A stretch of DNA of 64,000 bases, from the NCBI GenBank assembly GCA_038106185.1, contig JAYODE010000005.1, positions 83,541-147,540 on the forward strand, read 5' to 3'. The DNA is from UBA4582 sp038106185. Lineage in GTDB: Bacteria; Pseudomonadota; Gammaproteobacteria; Pseudomonadales; Azotimanducaceae. The translations under genes were made by a program, and so were the position numbers. The notes below the pieces were generated by a model. The model was given only the letters and a program-made list of their open reading frames with translations, did not search any database and was not told the DNA's origin. How positions within the stretch are numbered: position 1 is the stretch's first letter; each line of letters opens with the position of its first letter. Shown in pieces: positions 1-8,094 of this stretch.

Positions 1-213
1 GCCATCGGCAAGCAGATTGGCGATACCCAAAATCAGTGCGATGGAACCGGGCAGACCTGCACCTACTGATCCCGAGACGATAGCAAAGGTGGTAACGCAA
101 CCATCGACAGCCCCGAGTACGGCGTCAGCGACAGGGCGACGCCGAGCCGCCTGATCCAGCCGCCGGGCGATGTTGGCGGCCTGATGTTCTGCCTTGAGAT
201 TCGATTCATCCAT
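1..213 (-). CDS. VIT1/CCC1-family transporter, N-terminal part (runs off left edge)
   Basis: Reading leftwards from an ATG at 213 gives 71 codons without a stop up to base 1, so only the N-terminus is present. After a charged start (MDESNLKAEHQAANIARRL) comes ADAVLGAVDGCVTTFAIVSG, then a Gly/hydrophobic stretch ending GIANLLADG. The D-G-x-V-T-T-F-A motif followed by a small-residue helix ending in N-L-x-A-D-G is typical of the VIT1/CCC1 family of membrane iron/manganese transporters. The first membrane helix starts near residue 35. The substrate cannot be assigned from this fragment. A different minus-strand frame (63-272) is also open but has no family resemblance. Confidence 0.75.
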   Translation of the reverse strand, partial: MDESNLKAEHQAANIARRLDQAARRRPVADAVLGAVDGCVTTFAIVSGSVGAGLPGSIALILGIANLLADG

Positions 214-575
214 GATTCGTCTCGTCTGTTTTTGTTCAGTGCCTGGTCCAGGTTGCCTCGGGTTAAAGACATTCGTATCTAAACGTTGAATTCTCGGGCA
301 TGGCGATTGGGCCCACGATTCGAGTGCTTGCGCTAACGCGTGTTTGCTATCGGTTGTGCAAACGCCCGGTATACAAATCTTATGCAGCTAGCGGTACGCA
401 GCATTGCGGCGCTCAGCGATTGTCCCCGCTGGGCAAACAGGACGCCGTGATGAGTATCAAAGGATGGATTAACGGTGTCGAGGGTCGAGAATCCAGAATC
501 CAGAATCCAGAAGCCAGAATCTAGAATCTAGAATCTAGAATCTAGAATCTAGAATCTAGAGGCTCAACATGGCTG
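214..575. other. Intergenic region between the VIT-family gene and thyA
   Basis: This should hold the promoter of the minus-strand VIT-family gene near 214-300. The only clear structure is the heptamer array at 489-558, followed by the stem-loop at the end of thyA. A 74-codon plus-strand frame (300-524) runs into the array. It has no recognisable domain and is not called as a gene. Confidence 0.5.
489..558. repeat. Ten tandem 7-bp units (GAATCCA/GAATCTA)
   Basis: Three GAATCCA units, one GAAGCCA, then six identical GAATCTA units run without interruption. The identical units lie on the thyA side, which suggests recent slippage expansion there. The array lies just beyond the 3' end of thyA. 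Confidence 0.95.
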
Positions 576-590
576 CTACACAGCCATGTT
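566..590 (-). terminator. Perfect 10-bp stem-loop at the thyA stop codon
   Basis: AACATGGCTG (566-575) and CAGCCATGTT (581-590) are exact reverse complements around the loop CTACA. The last codons of thyA form one arm and the stop codon lies in the loop. No T-run follows on the minus strand. It could be a factor-dependent terminator or an mRNA 3'-end stabiliser rather than a classical intrinsic terminator. Confidence 0.5.
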
Positions 591-1424
591 GGCTTGGATT
601 GCTTCATGGCACTGGTAGCCAATCAGACTGAAGTCAGTCATGACAAAATCATCGATGCTGGTCTGGCCGCGATCCTTGATGTCGAGTGTCGGCAACGGAT
701 AAGGCGTTCGAGTCAATTGTTCTTTGCACTGGGAGACAGCATCCAGATAAATGTGCCCATCGGCTATGGTGTGAATAAAGTCCCAGGCTTGTAGCCCGGT
801 TATCTTGGCCACCATATGCAGCAATAACGAATAGCTGGCGATGTTCAGTGGTACCCCCAGAAACATATCGGCGGAGCGTTGATACATCATCAACGAGAGC
901 TTGCCATCGGCGACGTAGAATTGAAAGAAGGCATGACAGGGAGGCAGTGCAACCTGACTGGCTTCGGCCTCTCCGGGGTTCCAGGCATTGACGATGATAC
1001 GCCTGGAGTCCGGATTGTGCCGAATCAGTTCTATCGCTTCCTGCAGTTGATCGACTTCCCGGCCATCGGCGGTACGCCAGTGACGCCATTGACGACCATA
1101 GACCCGTCCCATATCGCCATCGGCGTCTGCCGTTCCAGATATGCCGTGGCGCCGCAGATAGTCGGCGTAATTCAGGTCCCATAGTTTGTTATGGGGGTAG
1201 ATACGCTTCAGATCATTGATGTTGCCGGAGCCGCTGACAAACCACAGCAACTCTGAGACCATGGACTTCCAGACCAGCTTCTTAGTGGTCACGGCAGGAA
1301 ATCCTGAGGGCAGGTGATATCTGCCTTGCAAACCAAAATTCGACAGGGTGCCAACACCCGTGCGATCTCCGCGTTGAACACCCGTTTCTAGAATTTGCTG
1401 GATTTGATTTAGATAGGTTCTCAT
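576..1424 (-). CDS. thyA: Thymidylate synthase (ThyA)
   Basis: Converts dUMP to dTMP using methylene-tetrahydrofolate in the cytoplasm. The protein is 282 aa, slightly longer than E. coli ThyA (264). Diagnostic segments in order are RGDRTGVGTLS near residue 18, the active-site block ALPPCHAFFQF with the catalytic Cys at 163, DSRRIIVNAWNP before it (139-150), and GVPLNIASYSLL after it (190-200). The C-terminus ends in the expected MAV. It is the last gene of a minus-strand operon behind nrdJa and nrdJb, with only 34 bp to nrdJb. The operon therefore couples dNTP reduction to dTMP synthesis. A long antisense frame (649-1182) is a shadow. Confidence 0.97.
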   Translation of the reverse strand: MRTYLNQIQQILETGVQRGDRTGVGTLSNFGLQGRYHLPSGFPAVTTKKLVWKSMVSELLWFVSGSGNINDLKRIYPHNKLWDLNYADYLRRHGISGTADADGDMGRVYGRQWRHWRTADGREVDQLQEAIELIRHNPDSRRIIVNAWNPGEAEASQVALPPCHAFFQFYVADGKLSLMMYQRSADMFLGVPLNIASYSLLLHMVAKITGLQAWDFIHTIADGHIYLDAVSQCKEQLTRTPYPLPTLDIKDRGQTSIDDFVMTDFSLIGYQCHEAIQANMAV

Positions 1425-1458
1425 TGGCTCACTAGCAAGCTCATATCAGACTTTTAAT

Positions 1459-2139
1459 TTAACCGCATTTACTGTCACCGCATGACAGACACGTCATGCA
1501 ACCGTCCAACAGGACCATAGCGACAGTGTTACATTTCTTGCAGAGTTGCGAGCCTGGCGGATAGCCGCTGGTCTCCCCATCCTGCGAAGCCTCGACCTTG
1601 GCGTTAACACTCTCCAAGGCGGCGCGCTTCTCGACTAACAAGGCCTTGTGTGCGGCGCTCAACTCTTCATCCTCGATGAGCCCACACTTCTTCATGTGTG
1701 TCTCGAGGACTTCGCCTATTTCGGCGACCAACGACGGCATAAAGCGTCCACCTTTCTTGAAATAGCCACCCTGAGGGTCAAAAACCTGTTTCAGCTCGTC
1801 GACCATAAAGATCGCATCGCCGCCCTTACGAAATACGGCAGAGATCACGCGAGTGAGGGCCAAAACCCACTGAAAATGCTCCATGTTCTTCGAGTTAATG
1901 AAGATCTCGAAAGGGTATTCCTGTTCATATTCGGTGCCTGAATTCAGCACGATATTATTGATGGTGATATACAGCGCATGGTCAGACAAGGGTGTCTTGA
2001 TCTTATAGGTATAGCCCTTAAGCTCATCGGGACGCTGGATCTCTTCATGCATCACATCCTTGGTGGCTTCCACGGGTACGACTGGCTCGTCCTTTTTGAT
2101 GCTGTACTCGACGATCTTCTTGTTGATTTGTATAACCAT
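1459..2139 (-). CDS. nrdJb: Class II ribonucleotide reductase small partner NrdJb (C-terminal cysteine module)
   Basis: A 226-aa protein ending in a cysteine-rich tail (Cys 200, 203, 214, 217, 220, 225; CxxC, CxxCxxC and a final KCG). It corresponds to the C-terminal part of single-chain class II reductases, split off as in Pseudomonas aeruginosa NrdJab. The tail is expected to re-reduce the active-site disulfide of NrdJa, and NrdJa should be inactive without it. The central part (GYTYKIKTPLSDHALYITIN, residues 42-61; MPSLVAEIGEVLETHM later) matches the TSCPD-like module. The start is supported by AGGA seven bases upstream of ATG. It lies 27 bp behind nrdJa in the same operon. Confidence 0.9.
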   Translation of the reverse strand: MVIQINKKIVEYSIKKDEPVVPVEATKDVMHEEIQRPDELKGYTYKIKTPLSDHALYITINNIVLNSGTEYEQEYPFEIFINSKNMEHFQWVLALTRVISAVFRKGGDAIFMVDELKQVFDPQGGYFKKGGRFMPSLVAEIGEVLETHMKKCGLIEDEELSAAHKALLVEKRAALESVNAKVEASQDGETSGYPPGSQLCKKCNTVAMVLLDGCMTCLSCGDSKCG

Positions 2140-2166
2140 AGTGAATTCCTGATAAAAGAGTGTCGG

Positions 2167-4329
2167 CTAGAACTTGCCGTAGTAGCCTTCTTTCAAGGCG
2201 TCAAAGAGATTAGCGGCAGAGTGCAGCTCGCCATCATATTCAATGTCGTCATTGCCCTTGGCCTCAACCACCGTTCCATCCTCAAGCGTGAAGCGATAGA
2301 TGGTATTTTCCAGGTCAGAGTCTTTTACCAGAACGCCCTGGAAGGCTTCAGGGTTAAAGCGGAAGGTCGTACAGCCCTTGAGCCCCTGTTCATAGGCATA
2401 AAGATAAATATGCTTGAAGTCTTCGTAGGGATAATCAGTGGGCACATTAGCGGTTTTTGAGATGGAGGAATCAATCCATCGCTGTGCGGCCGCCTGAATG
2501 TCAACATGATGTATGGGCTCTATATCATCGGCAGTCTTGAAGTAGCTCGGCAGTCGAGAGTCCTCGTCAGTGGTGTAGGGCTGTGCATTGGGGTTGACCA
2601 TGGCGCGATAGGCGAGTAACTCAAACGAGTAAACGTCGACTTTTTCCTTGGATTTTTTCCCTTCTCGAATCACATTGCGAGAGTAATGATGGGCAAAACT
2701 CGGCTCAATTCCATTGCTGGCATTGTTAGCCAGGGAAAGGGAGATAGTTCCTGTGGGCGCGATAGAGCTATGGTGCGTGAATCGACAGCCGACACTAGCC
2801 AGTTGCTCAATCAAGTCAGGGTTCTCACCACCGATTTTCTGCATGTAGCGGCTGTATTTCGCGTGTAAAACCTTGCCCTTGACGATATCACCGACCTTAT
2901 AGCCGTCGCGCACCATCTCTGGCCGCTTGTAGAGCATCTCGCTCGTCACCGCGAAGTCTTCTTCCATGACGGGGGCTGGACCCTTTTCCTTAGCCAGTTC
3001 AAGCCCGGTTTCCCAGCCCACCAGGGCCAGTTCTCGGGTAACCTGCTCGGTGAAGGCGACTGAATCCCGGTCGCCATATTCCATGCACATCATGGTGATA
3101 GTGGAACCCAGGCCCAGATAGCCCATACCGTGCCGACGTTTCCGTGTGATCTCGACGCGCTGCTCTTGTAGCGGCAACCCGTTGATTTCAACGACGTTAT
3201 CTAGCATGCGGGTGAAGATGGCCACTGTCTGTCTAAACTCGTCCCAGTCAAAGTGCGCGTCCGGGGTGAAGGGTGCGCGGACAAAGCGACACAAGTTGAT
3301 AGAGCCCAGCAAGCAACTGCCATAGGGTGGCAGCGGTTGCTCTCCGCAGGGGTTGGTCGCGCGGATATTTTCACAGAACCAGTTGTTGTTCATCTCGTTG
3401 ACCTTGTCGATCAGGATAAATCCCGGCTCGGCAAAATCATAAGTGGATGCCATGATCATATCCCATAGCCGCTGTGCCTTAATGGTTTTGGTGATTCTGC
3501 AGGCGACGAGCCCCGCATCGTTAGTCACATACCGGTCCTTAACCGGGAACTCTCGCCATAACACCTGCGTTGAGTCGTTCAGGTCTATGCCGTCGGAGGT
3601 CACTTCTTCAATATTCATGGGGAACGACAAGGGCCAGTCAGCGTCATGCTTGACCGCCTCCATAAATTCCTGCGTGATCAGCAGTGACAGATTGAACTGG
3701 CGCAGACGACCATCCTCACGCTTGGCTCGAATGAATTCAGTCACATCTGGATGGCCAATATCAAAGGTGGCCATCTGCGCTCCGCGCCGTCCGCCGGCGG
3801 AAGACACCGTGAAACAGGTCTTGTCGTAAATATCCATAAACGACAAGGGTCCAGAGGTGTAGGCGCCCGCACCGGAAACATAGGCACCCTTAGGTCGTAA
3901 CGTCGAAAATTCATAGCCAATGCCACAACCCGCCTTCAGGGTCAGACCAGCTTCGAGATTCTTTTCGAGGATGTCCTCCATCGAGTCAATGATGGTACCA
4001 GAGACAGTACAGTTGATCGTCGAGGTCGCTGGTTTGTGTTCATTGGCGCCGGCATTGGAGGTAATACGTCCGGCGGGTATGGCACCGTGCCTTAACGCCC
4101 AAAGAAACTGCGCTTGCCAGTGATCCTGGAGTCCCTTGTCTTCGACTTCTGCCAGGGCTTTGGCGACCCGCTTGTAGGTGTCGTCCATGGTGAGATCCAG
4201 GGCGACCCCTTGTTTAGTCTTAAGGCAGTACTTGTTCTCCCAAATATCGATGGAAGTATCCTGAAATTTGATTTCAGAAACTGACTTTGAGATGGCTTTG
4301 AGTTCTGCTTTGGGAGCTGTCGATTTCAT
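2167..4329 (-). CDS. nrdJa: Adenosylcobalamin-dependent ribonucleotide reductase, catalytic subunit NrdJa
   Basis: Makes deoxyribonucleotides oxygen-independently, using adenosylcobalamin to generate the radical. The 720 residues carry an N-terminal redox Cys (STINCTV, Cys107), the finger-loop catalytic motif NPCGE (326-330, Cys328 and Glu330), RHGMGYLGLG and APTGTISL. The protein lacks the C-terminal Cys tail, which is supplied by the next gene (NrdJb). The ATG has AGGATCACC upstream. A 15-bp palindrome sits 18 bp before the start. No cobalamin-riboswitch box was found upstream. Confidence 0.95.
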   Translation of the reverse strand: MKSTAPKAELKAISKSVSEIKFQDTSIDIWENKYCLKTKQGVALDLTMDDTYKRVAKALAEVEDKGLQDHWQAQFLWALRHGAIPAGRITSNAGANEHKPATSTINCTVSGTIIDSMEDILEKNLEAGLTLKAGCGIGYEFSTLRPKGAYVSGAGAYTSGPLSFMDIYDKTCFTVSSAGGRRGAQMATFDIGHPDVTEFIRAKREDGRLRQFNLSLLITQEFMEAVKHDADWPLSFPMNIEEVTSDGIDLNDSTQVLWREFPVKDRYVTNDAGLVACRITKTIKAQRLWDMIMASTYDFAEPGFILIDKVNEMNNNWFCENIRATNPCGEQPLPPYGSCLLGSINLCRFVRAPFTPDAHFDWDEFRQTVAIFTRMLDNVVEINGLPLQEQRVEITRKRRHGMGYLGLGSTITMMCMEYGDRDSVAFTEQVTRELALVGWETGLELAKEKGPAPVMEEDFAVTSEMLYKRPEMVRDGYKVGDIVKGKVLHAKYSRYMQKIGGENPDLIEQLASVGCRFTHHSSIAPTGTISLSLANNASNGIEPSFAHHYSRNVIREGKKSKEKVDVYSFELLAYRAMVNPNAQPYTTDEDSRLPSYFKTADDIEPIHHVDIQAAAQRWIDSSISKTANVPTDYPYEDFKHIYLYAYEQGLKGCTTFRFNPEAFQGVLVKDSDLENTIYRFTLEDGTVVEAKGNDDIEYDGELHSAANLFDALKEGYYGKF

Positions 4330-4346
4330 GGTGATCCTGTAGTCTG

Positions 4347-4361
4347 AATCGTTAAACGATT
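4347..4361. promoter_or_regulatory. Palindrome AATCGTTAAACGATT just upstream of nrdJa
   Basis: Perfect 6-bp arms around TAA, ending 18 bp before the nrdJa start, overlapping or abutting the ribosome-loading region. It could be an operator or a small hairpin. It does not match the 16-bp NrdR box consensus. Function is inferred only from position and symmetry. Confidence 0.4.
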
Positions 4362-4484
4362 ATTTTTATTTATGGCGCGACTGGCGCAACCCAGTCTCTC
4401 ATACTGTCGTCGAGCTGATTCGATGGTCAGGGCCTCCTGATGGCCTCGAATCGCCCGAATAGGCGCCGTCTAGAGTTTTCGTAA

Positions 4485-4519
4485 CGCTGTTCTTCCAGCC
4501 TGGAGCGGGAAGGACAGCG
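4485..4519. promoter_or_regulatory. Stem-loop in the nrdJa/SDR divergent region
   Basis: CGCTGTTCTTCC (4485-4496) pairs with GGAAGGACAGCG (4508-4519) with one G-T pair and an 11-nt loop. It lies in the 475-bp gap between nrdJa (minus) and the dehydrogenase (plus), about 155 bp upstream of the nrdJa start. It may be part of the nrdJa leader. The rest of 4330-4804 shows A+T-rich stretches around 4560-4640 that could hold promoters. No exact -35/-10 pair was assigned. Confidence 0.4.
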
Positions 4520-4804
4520 ATTTAGGTTCAGGCCTGGGGCGAACTATATCTTGTGTCCCGATAATTTTGCAAGCACAACATGTAGGTAAAACAGGCGTTC
4601 AAATTGAACTGAATATTTCATCAAATATTCAGTCGCAACGTTCTGGATTGGAATAGGGGTGTTTTACGCCTCTTTTTTCAAATAGAGTTTGGCTCGGACC
4701 AAGGCTGTTATTACCGCCGCTTGCGGTTAATATCGAGTCTGGCCGTTAGGCGACCAGGGCCAGGCTGGACGGGCTGATTCGAATAATTATTGAGGAGTAA
4801 AAGA

Positions 4805-5590
4805 TTGAACCAAGTGCACAATAAGGTCGCGATCGTCACCGGTGGTGGCAGTGGAATTGGTGAGGCGACGGCTTTGCTGCTGGCGGAAGCGGGGGCTCGC
4901 GTCGTGGTCACAGATATCAATCTGGTGACGGCTGAGGAAACAGTTGAGACGATCAAGGATAAGGGTGGCCAGGCGATTTGTCTGCAGCATGATGTGACCA
5001 GTGAAAGAGCCTGGAGCAAGGTCTGTGAGGCGACACTGGCCGAGTTTGGCGGCTTGCATATATTGGTGAACAATGCCGGCGTCCATGGCGCAGGACTCCC
5101 GGGATTTGAAGAAGCGACGCTGGCAACCTGGCGAGAAGTCATGACCATCAATCTGGATGCTGTTTTTATGGGTACCCAGAAGGCGGTATTGCTGATGAAG
5201 GACTCTGGTGGCGGCTCCATCATTAATCTTTCGTCGGTGATGGGAATGGTTGGTGGTGCCAGCGCCGCCTATAACGCCTCGAAAGGGGGGGTGCGCCTGC
5301 TCTCCAAGTCAGTTGCAGTCTATTGCGGCAATATGGGATACAACATTCGCGTCAATTCAGTGCATCCAGGTTTCATCTGGACGCCATTGGTCAGGAGTTT
5401 GGTGGATCATATGGATGAGGACAATCTGACGGAAGAAGGGCTGCGTGCGATGCTGACAGAGCGCCATCCCATAGGTCGACTGGGGACAGCCGAAGATATT
5501 GCGAAGGGTATTCTGTTTCTGGCGTCCGATGATTCGGCTTTCATCACAGGTAGCGAGCTGGTCATAGATGGCGGTTATACCGCCGTCTAA
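4805..5590 (+). CDS. Short-chain dehydrogenase/reductase (classical SDR)
   Basis: A 261-aa NAD(P)-dependent oxidoreductase of the classical SDR family. The nucleotide-binding TGGGSGIG lies at 12-19, the NNAG motif near 90, catalytic Ser at about 143, Tyr156 and Lys160 (YNASK), and the C-terminus ends in VIDGGYTAV. Asp37 after the second strand (VVVTDIN) suggests preference for NAD(H), by family rule. Start choice: GAGGAG at 4792-4797 sits seven bases before TTG 4805, which fits better than an upstream TTG at 4790 that overlaps this ribosome site. The substrate is unknown. Cyclic alcohols, hydroxysteroids or 3-oxoacyl compounds are all possible. Confidence 0.9.
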   Translation: MNQVHNKVAIVTGGGSGIGEATALLLAEAGARVVVTDINLVTAEETVETIKDKGGQAICLQHDVTSERAWSKVCEATLAEFGGLHILVNNAGVHGAGLPGFEEATLATWREVMTINLDAVFMGTQKAVLLMKDSGGGSIINLSSVMGMVGGASAAYNASKGGVRLLSKSVAVYCGNMGYNIRVNSVHPGFIWTPLVRSLVDHMDEDNLTEEGLRAMLTERHPIGRLGTAEDIAKGILFLASDDSAFITGSELVIDGGYTAV

Positions 5591-5596
5591 GCCTTA

Positions 5597-5722
5597 AGCT
5601 TTAATGCAAAGAGCCCTCAGCTCTAATGCAAAGAGCCCTCAGCTTTAATGTAAAGAGCCCTCAGCTTTAACATAAAGAGTCTTCAGCTTCTAATAGAGCC
5701 TTCAGCTTCTAACAGAGCCGGC
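5597..5722. repeat. Tandem array: four 22-bp units then two 19-bp units
   Basis: Units begin AGCTTTAATGCAAAGAGCCC with single-base changes (5597, 5619, 5641, 5663). They are followed by two shortened units beginning AGCTTCTAA (5685, 5704). The array starts six bases after the dehydrogenase stop codon. It is not CRISPR, since there are no spacers. Confidence 0.93.
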
Positions 5723-5770
5723 AGTGGAGATAGCAGGGTACCCATTGCTGGTGCCTGCCAGGGGTAAGGT

Positions 5771-6193
5771 TTATCGCCCTGGTGTGCAGCGCAGGCAATG
5801 CTCAATCTGCAGCAAGTTGCGACTGATATCCGCCCGTTGCATGCGTTTGCTGCCAAAGCAAAACTGCACACGGGTGCGCCATTGAGCATCTATGAAGTGC
5901 GCGTCTGAGAAGTGCGGGTCGTTGATCTGAAGGCTGCTGATGACGATGGCATTTAATTCCATCAAGTGGATGTCGGCCAGGTCGAGATCCAGAATTAATT
6001 TTGCACCAGATTTAAAGCCCAGCGGGCCGGTAAATTGCAAACTGGTTGGGCTGAAGGCCTCACAATCGACTCGAGGCGCTGCTCTCAAGCAGCCCATAAG
6101 ACCCGGCCAGGCGACTTCAACCCGCAAGTCTGTCGGCATGAAACGCAGGTACTGAAGCGGATCTGACTGCTGATTTTCAATCAGTGAGCTCAT
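5771..6193 (-). CDS. Possible PilZ-like small protein
   Basis: A 140-aa soluble protein from ATG 6193, which has GAAGAG seven bases upstream. An upstream TTG at 6268 would add 25 residues. The middle (CEAFSPTSLQF, then GAKLILDLDLADI) resembles the strand pattern of PilZ cyclic-di-GMP domains. The Arg-rich loop and the D-x-S-x-x-G motif are not well conserved, so c-di-GMP binding is doubtful. It is flanked by an SDR and an acyl-CoA ligase on the other strand, which gives no hint of function. Family assignment is tentative, but the ORF is likely real. Confidence 0.45.
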   Translation of the reverse strand: MSSLIENQQSDPLQYLRFMPTDLRVEVAWPGLMGCLRAAPRVDCEAFSPTSLQFTGPLGFKSGAKLILDLDLADIHLMELNAIVISSLQINDPHFSDAHFIDAQWRTRVQFCFGSKRMQRADISRNLLQIEHCLRCTPGR

Positions 6194-6427
6194 AGGTAAA
6201 CTCTTCGCGAAATCGGGGCACAAGAGTAGAGACAGTCTTCTCGCTGAAGAGTTCAATGGTCGCGACAATAGCAGCAGACCAGAATTCGTGAATCAGCGTT
6301 CAGGGTCCCACCTGACAATCAAGCTTGGTTTACTTGAGTTTTAGGGCATCTGAAGGCATTGTTGGCTCAGAGAATGACCCATTAATGATTTAATGCTTCA
6401 ATCAGTCGCCGTTGAAAGGGAAAAATT

Positions 6428-7969
6428 ATGCATCCAGGGGTACTTGCACAACAACAGCCGAACAAACCAGCTTATATCATGGCGGAGTCTGGTCAGATCA
6501 TTACCAGGCAGGCGCTTGAGGAGGGCTCAAACCAGGCAGCCCAGCTATTTCGACGGCTGGGTTTGAAGCGAGGCGACCATATTGCGGTGATGATGGAAAA
6601 TCATCCGGCCTACATTCAGATCTGTCTGGCAGCGATGCGATCTGGACTCTACTTTACCTGTATTAGCTATCGACTGCAGGAGCAGGAAGTCGCGTACATC
6701 GTCACGGATTGTCATGCCAGAGTTTTCATTACGACTCGAGGTCAACAAGGGGTGGTCGAGCGACTACTGGAGTCGGCACCCAATATCGAACATTGCTACA
6801 TGCTGGATGGTGTGATCGGTGGATTTGACAGCTGGGAGGAGGCGACAGCAGCCATGCCGAAAACCCAGATCGCAGATGAAAGCCTGGGTATTTCCATGCT
6901 CTATTCATCGGGCACCACCGGTCGGCCAAAGGGCGTGCTCAAGCCCTTGCCAACCGAGGGTTTTGGCGTCGATACCGGACCTAACCTGTTTCAGATGCTC
7001 TACGGGGCGACAGAGGAGAGCATTTACCTCAGTCCTGCGCCACTCTATCATGCGGCGCCGCTGACCTTTACCATGGGCTTTATTCTTGCCGGCATGACCT
7101 GCGTCGTCATGTCGCACTTTGAACCGGAAGCGGCGCTGGCGGCGATCCAGCGCTACAAAATCACCCACTCACAATGGGTGCCCACCATGTTTATTCGTAT
7201 GTTGAAGCTTGACGATGCGGTGCGCCTAAAATACGACGTTAGCAGTATGCAGTGTGCGATTCATGCTGCTGCGCCCTGTCCGATATTAGTTAAGGAACAG
7301 ATGATCAATTGGTGGGGCCCGGTTATACATGAGTACTATGCAGGTTCTGAAGGCAACGGGTTTGTGGCGATCAACTCCCAAGAGTGGCTCGCCCATAAAG
7401 GCTCAGTGGGACGGGCGCTGACGGCGGTATTGCATATCGTTGATGATGAAGGGGTCGAGGTTGCCCAGGGCGAGACAGGGACTATCTATTTTGAGGGGGG
7501 CGGCGAGTTTGAATACTATAACGATGCGGCCAAGACCCAGGAGTCGCGGCACGCCAAAGGCTGGAGCACGCTGGGTGATGTGGGCTACATTGATGCAGAC
7601 GGTTATCTGTATCTGACGGATCGCAAGAGCTATATGATCATCTCGGGCGGCGTCAATATCTATCCCCAGGAGGCCGAAAACATCCTGGTGAATCATCCCA
7701 AGGTGATGGATGTTGCCGTGTTTGGTGTGCCGAATGCGGATTTTGGTGAGGAAGTTAAAGCCGTAGTGCAGCCTAAAGATATGGCGGACGCCGGTCCCGA
7801 ACTTGAAGAAGAACTGATCGCCTTCTGTCGCTCTCAACTATCGCATATCAAGTGCCCAAGAAGCATCGACTTCGAGCTAGAGCTGCCTCGGCATCCGACG
7901 GGGAAACTCTACAAGCGACTGTTGAAAGACCGTTATTGGCAAGGTCAGGGTAAGAATCTCGCATCCTGA
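6428..7969 (+). CDS. AMP-binding acyl-CoA synthetase
   Basis: A 513-aa member of the class I adenylate-forming enzymes, which activate a carboxylic acid with ATP and load it onto CoA. The phosphate-binding loop YSSGTTGRPKG lies near 159-169, the acyl/adenylate motif YYAGSEGNG near 302, the hinge LTDRKSYMIISGG near 397, and the catalytic-Lys region PTGKLYKRLL close to the C-terminus. The start has AAAGGG 6-8 bases upstream. Overall it resembles FadD4-type fatty or aromatic acyl-CoA ligases. The substrate cannot be read from the sequence. It is monocistronic, with a candidate terminator at 8024-8062. Confidence 0.92.
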   Translation: MHPGVLAQQQPNKPAYIMAESGQIITRQALEEGSNQAAQLFRRLGLKRGDHIAVMMENHPAYIQICLAAMRSGLYFTCISYRLQEQEVAYIVTDCHARVFITTRGQQGVVERLLESAPNIEHCYMLDGVIGGFDSWEEATAAMPKTQIADESLGISMLYSSGTTGRPKGVLKPLPTEGFGVDTGPNLFQMLYGATEESIYLSPAPLYHAAPLTFTMGFILAGMTCVVMSHFEPEAALAAIQRYKITHSQWVPTMFIRMLKLDDAVRLKYDVSSMQCAIHAAAPCPILVKEQMINWWGPVIHEYYAGSEGNGFVAINSQEWLAHKGSVGRALTAVLHIVDDEGVEVAQGETGTIYFEGGGEFEYYNDAAKTQESRHAKGWSTLGDVGYIDADGYLYLTDRKSYMIISGGVNIYPQEAENILVNHPKVMDVAVFGVPNADFGEEVKAVVQPKDMADAGPELEEELIAFCRSQLSHIKCPRSIDFELELPRHPTGKLYKRLLKDRYWQGQGKNLAS

Positions 7970-8023
7970 GGCGGTTTAAGGGTCAGTACCCGCAGTAAGG
8001 ATAGCGCTGGCCGCTAGCGTGCC

Positions 8024-8062
8024 AGCAAGCAGGGTGCTTGCCAGCAACTTGCTTACTTTTTT
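8024..8062 (+). terminator. Candidate intrinsic terminator between convergent genes
   Basis: AGCAAG (8024-8029) can pair with CTTGCT (8048-8053), followed within three bases by six T residues (8057-8062). A competing hairpin, GCAAGCA/TGCTTGC around GGG (8025-8041), uses the same left arm. It follows the acyl-CoA synthetase stop and sits before the 3' end of the convergent spermidine-synthase-like gene. Confidence 0.45.
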
Positions 8063-8094
8063 CAGTAATCGGTGGGCTGAGGCTGGGCCTGTGC

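Noticed and set aside
300..524. A 74-codon plus-strand open frame before thyA
   Set aside because: No recognisable domain, poor ribosome site, and it ends inside a slippage-type heptamer array.
649..1182. A 177-codon minus-strand frame overlapping thyA
   Set aside because: It lies completely within the thyA frame, is off-frame, and has no family features. thyA is clear.
4330..4804. Cobalamin riboswitch upstream of nrdJa
   Set aside because: The B12-box GCCACTG and other conserved blocks were not found on the minus strand, so it was not called.
5597..5722. CRISPR-like repeats (also at other arrays)
   Set aside because: Units are directly adjacent without spacers, and there are no cas genes nearby.
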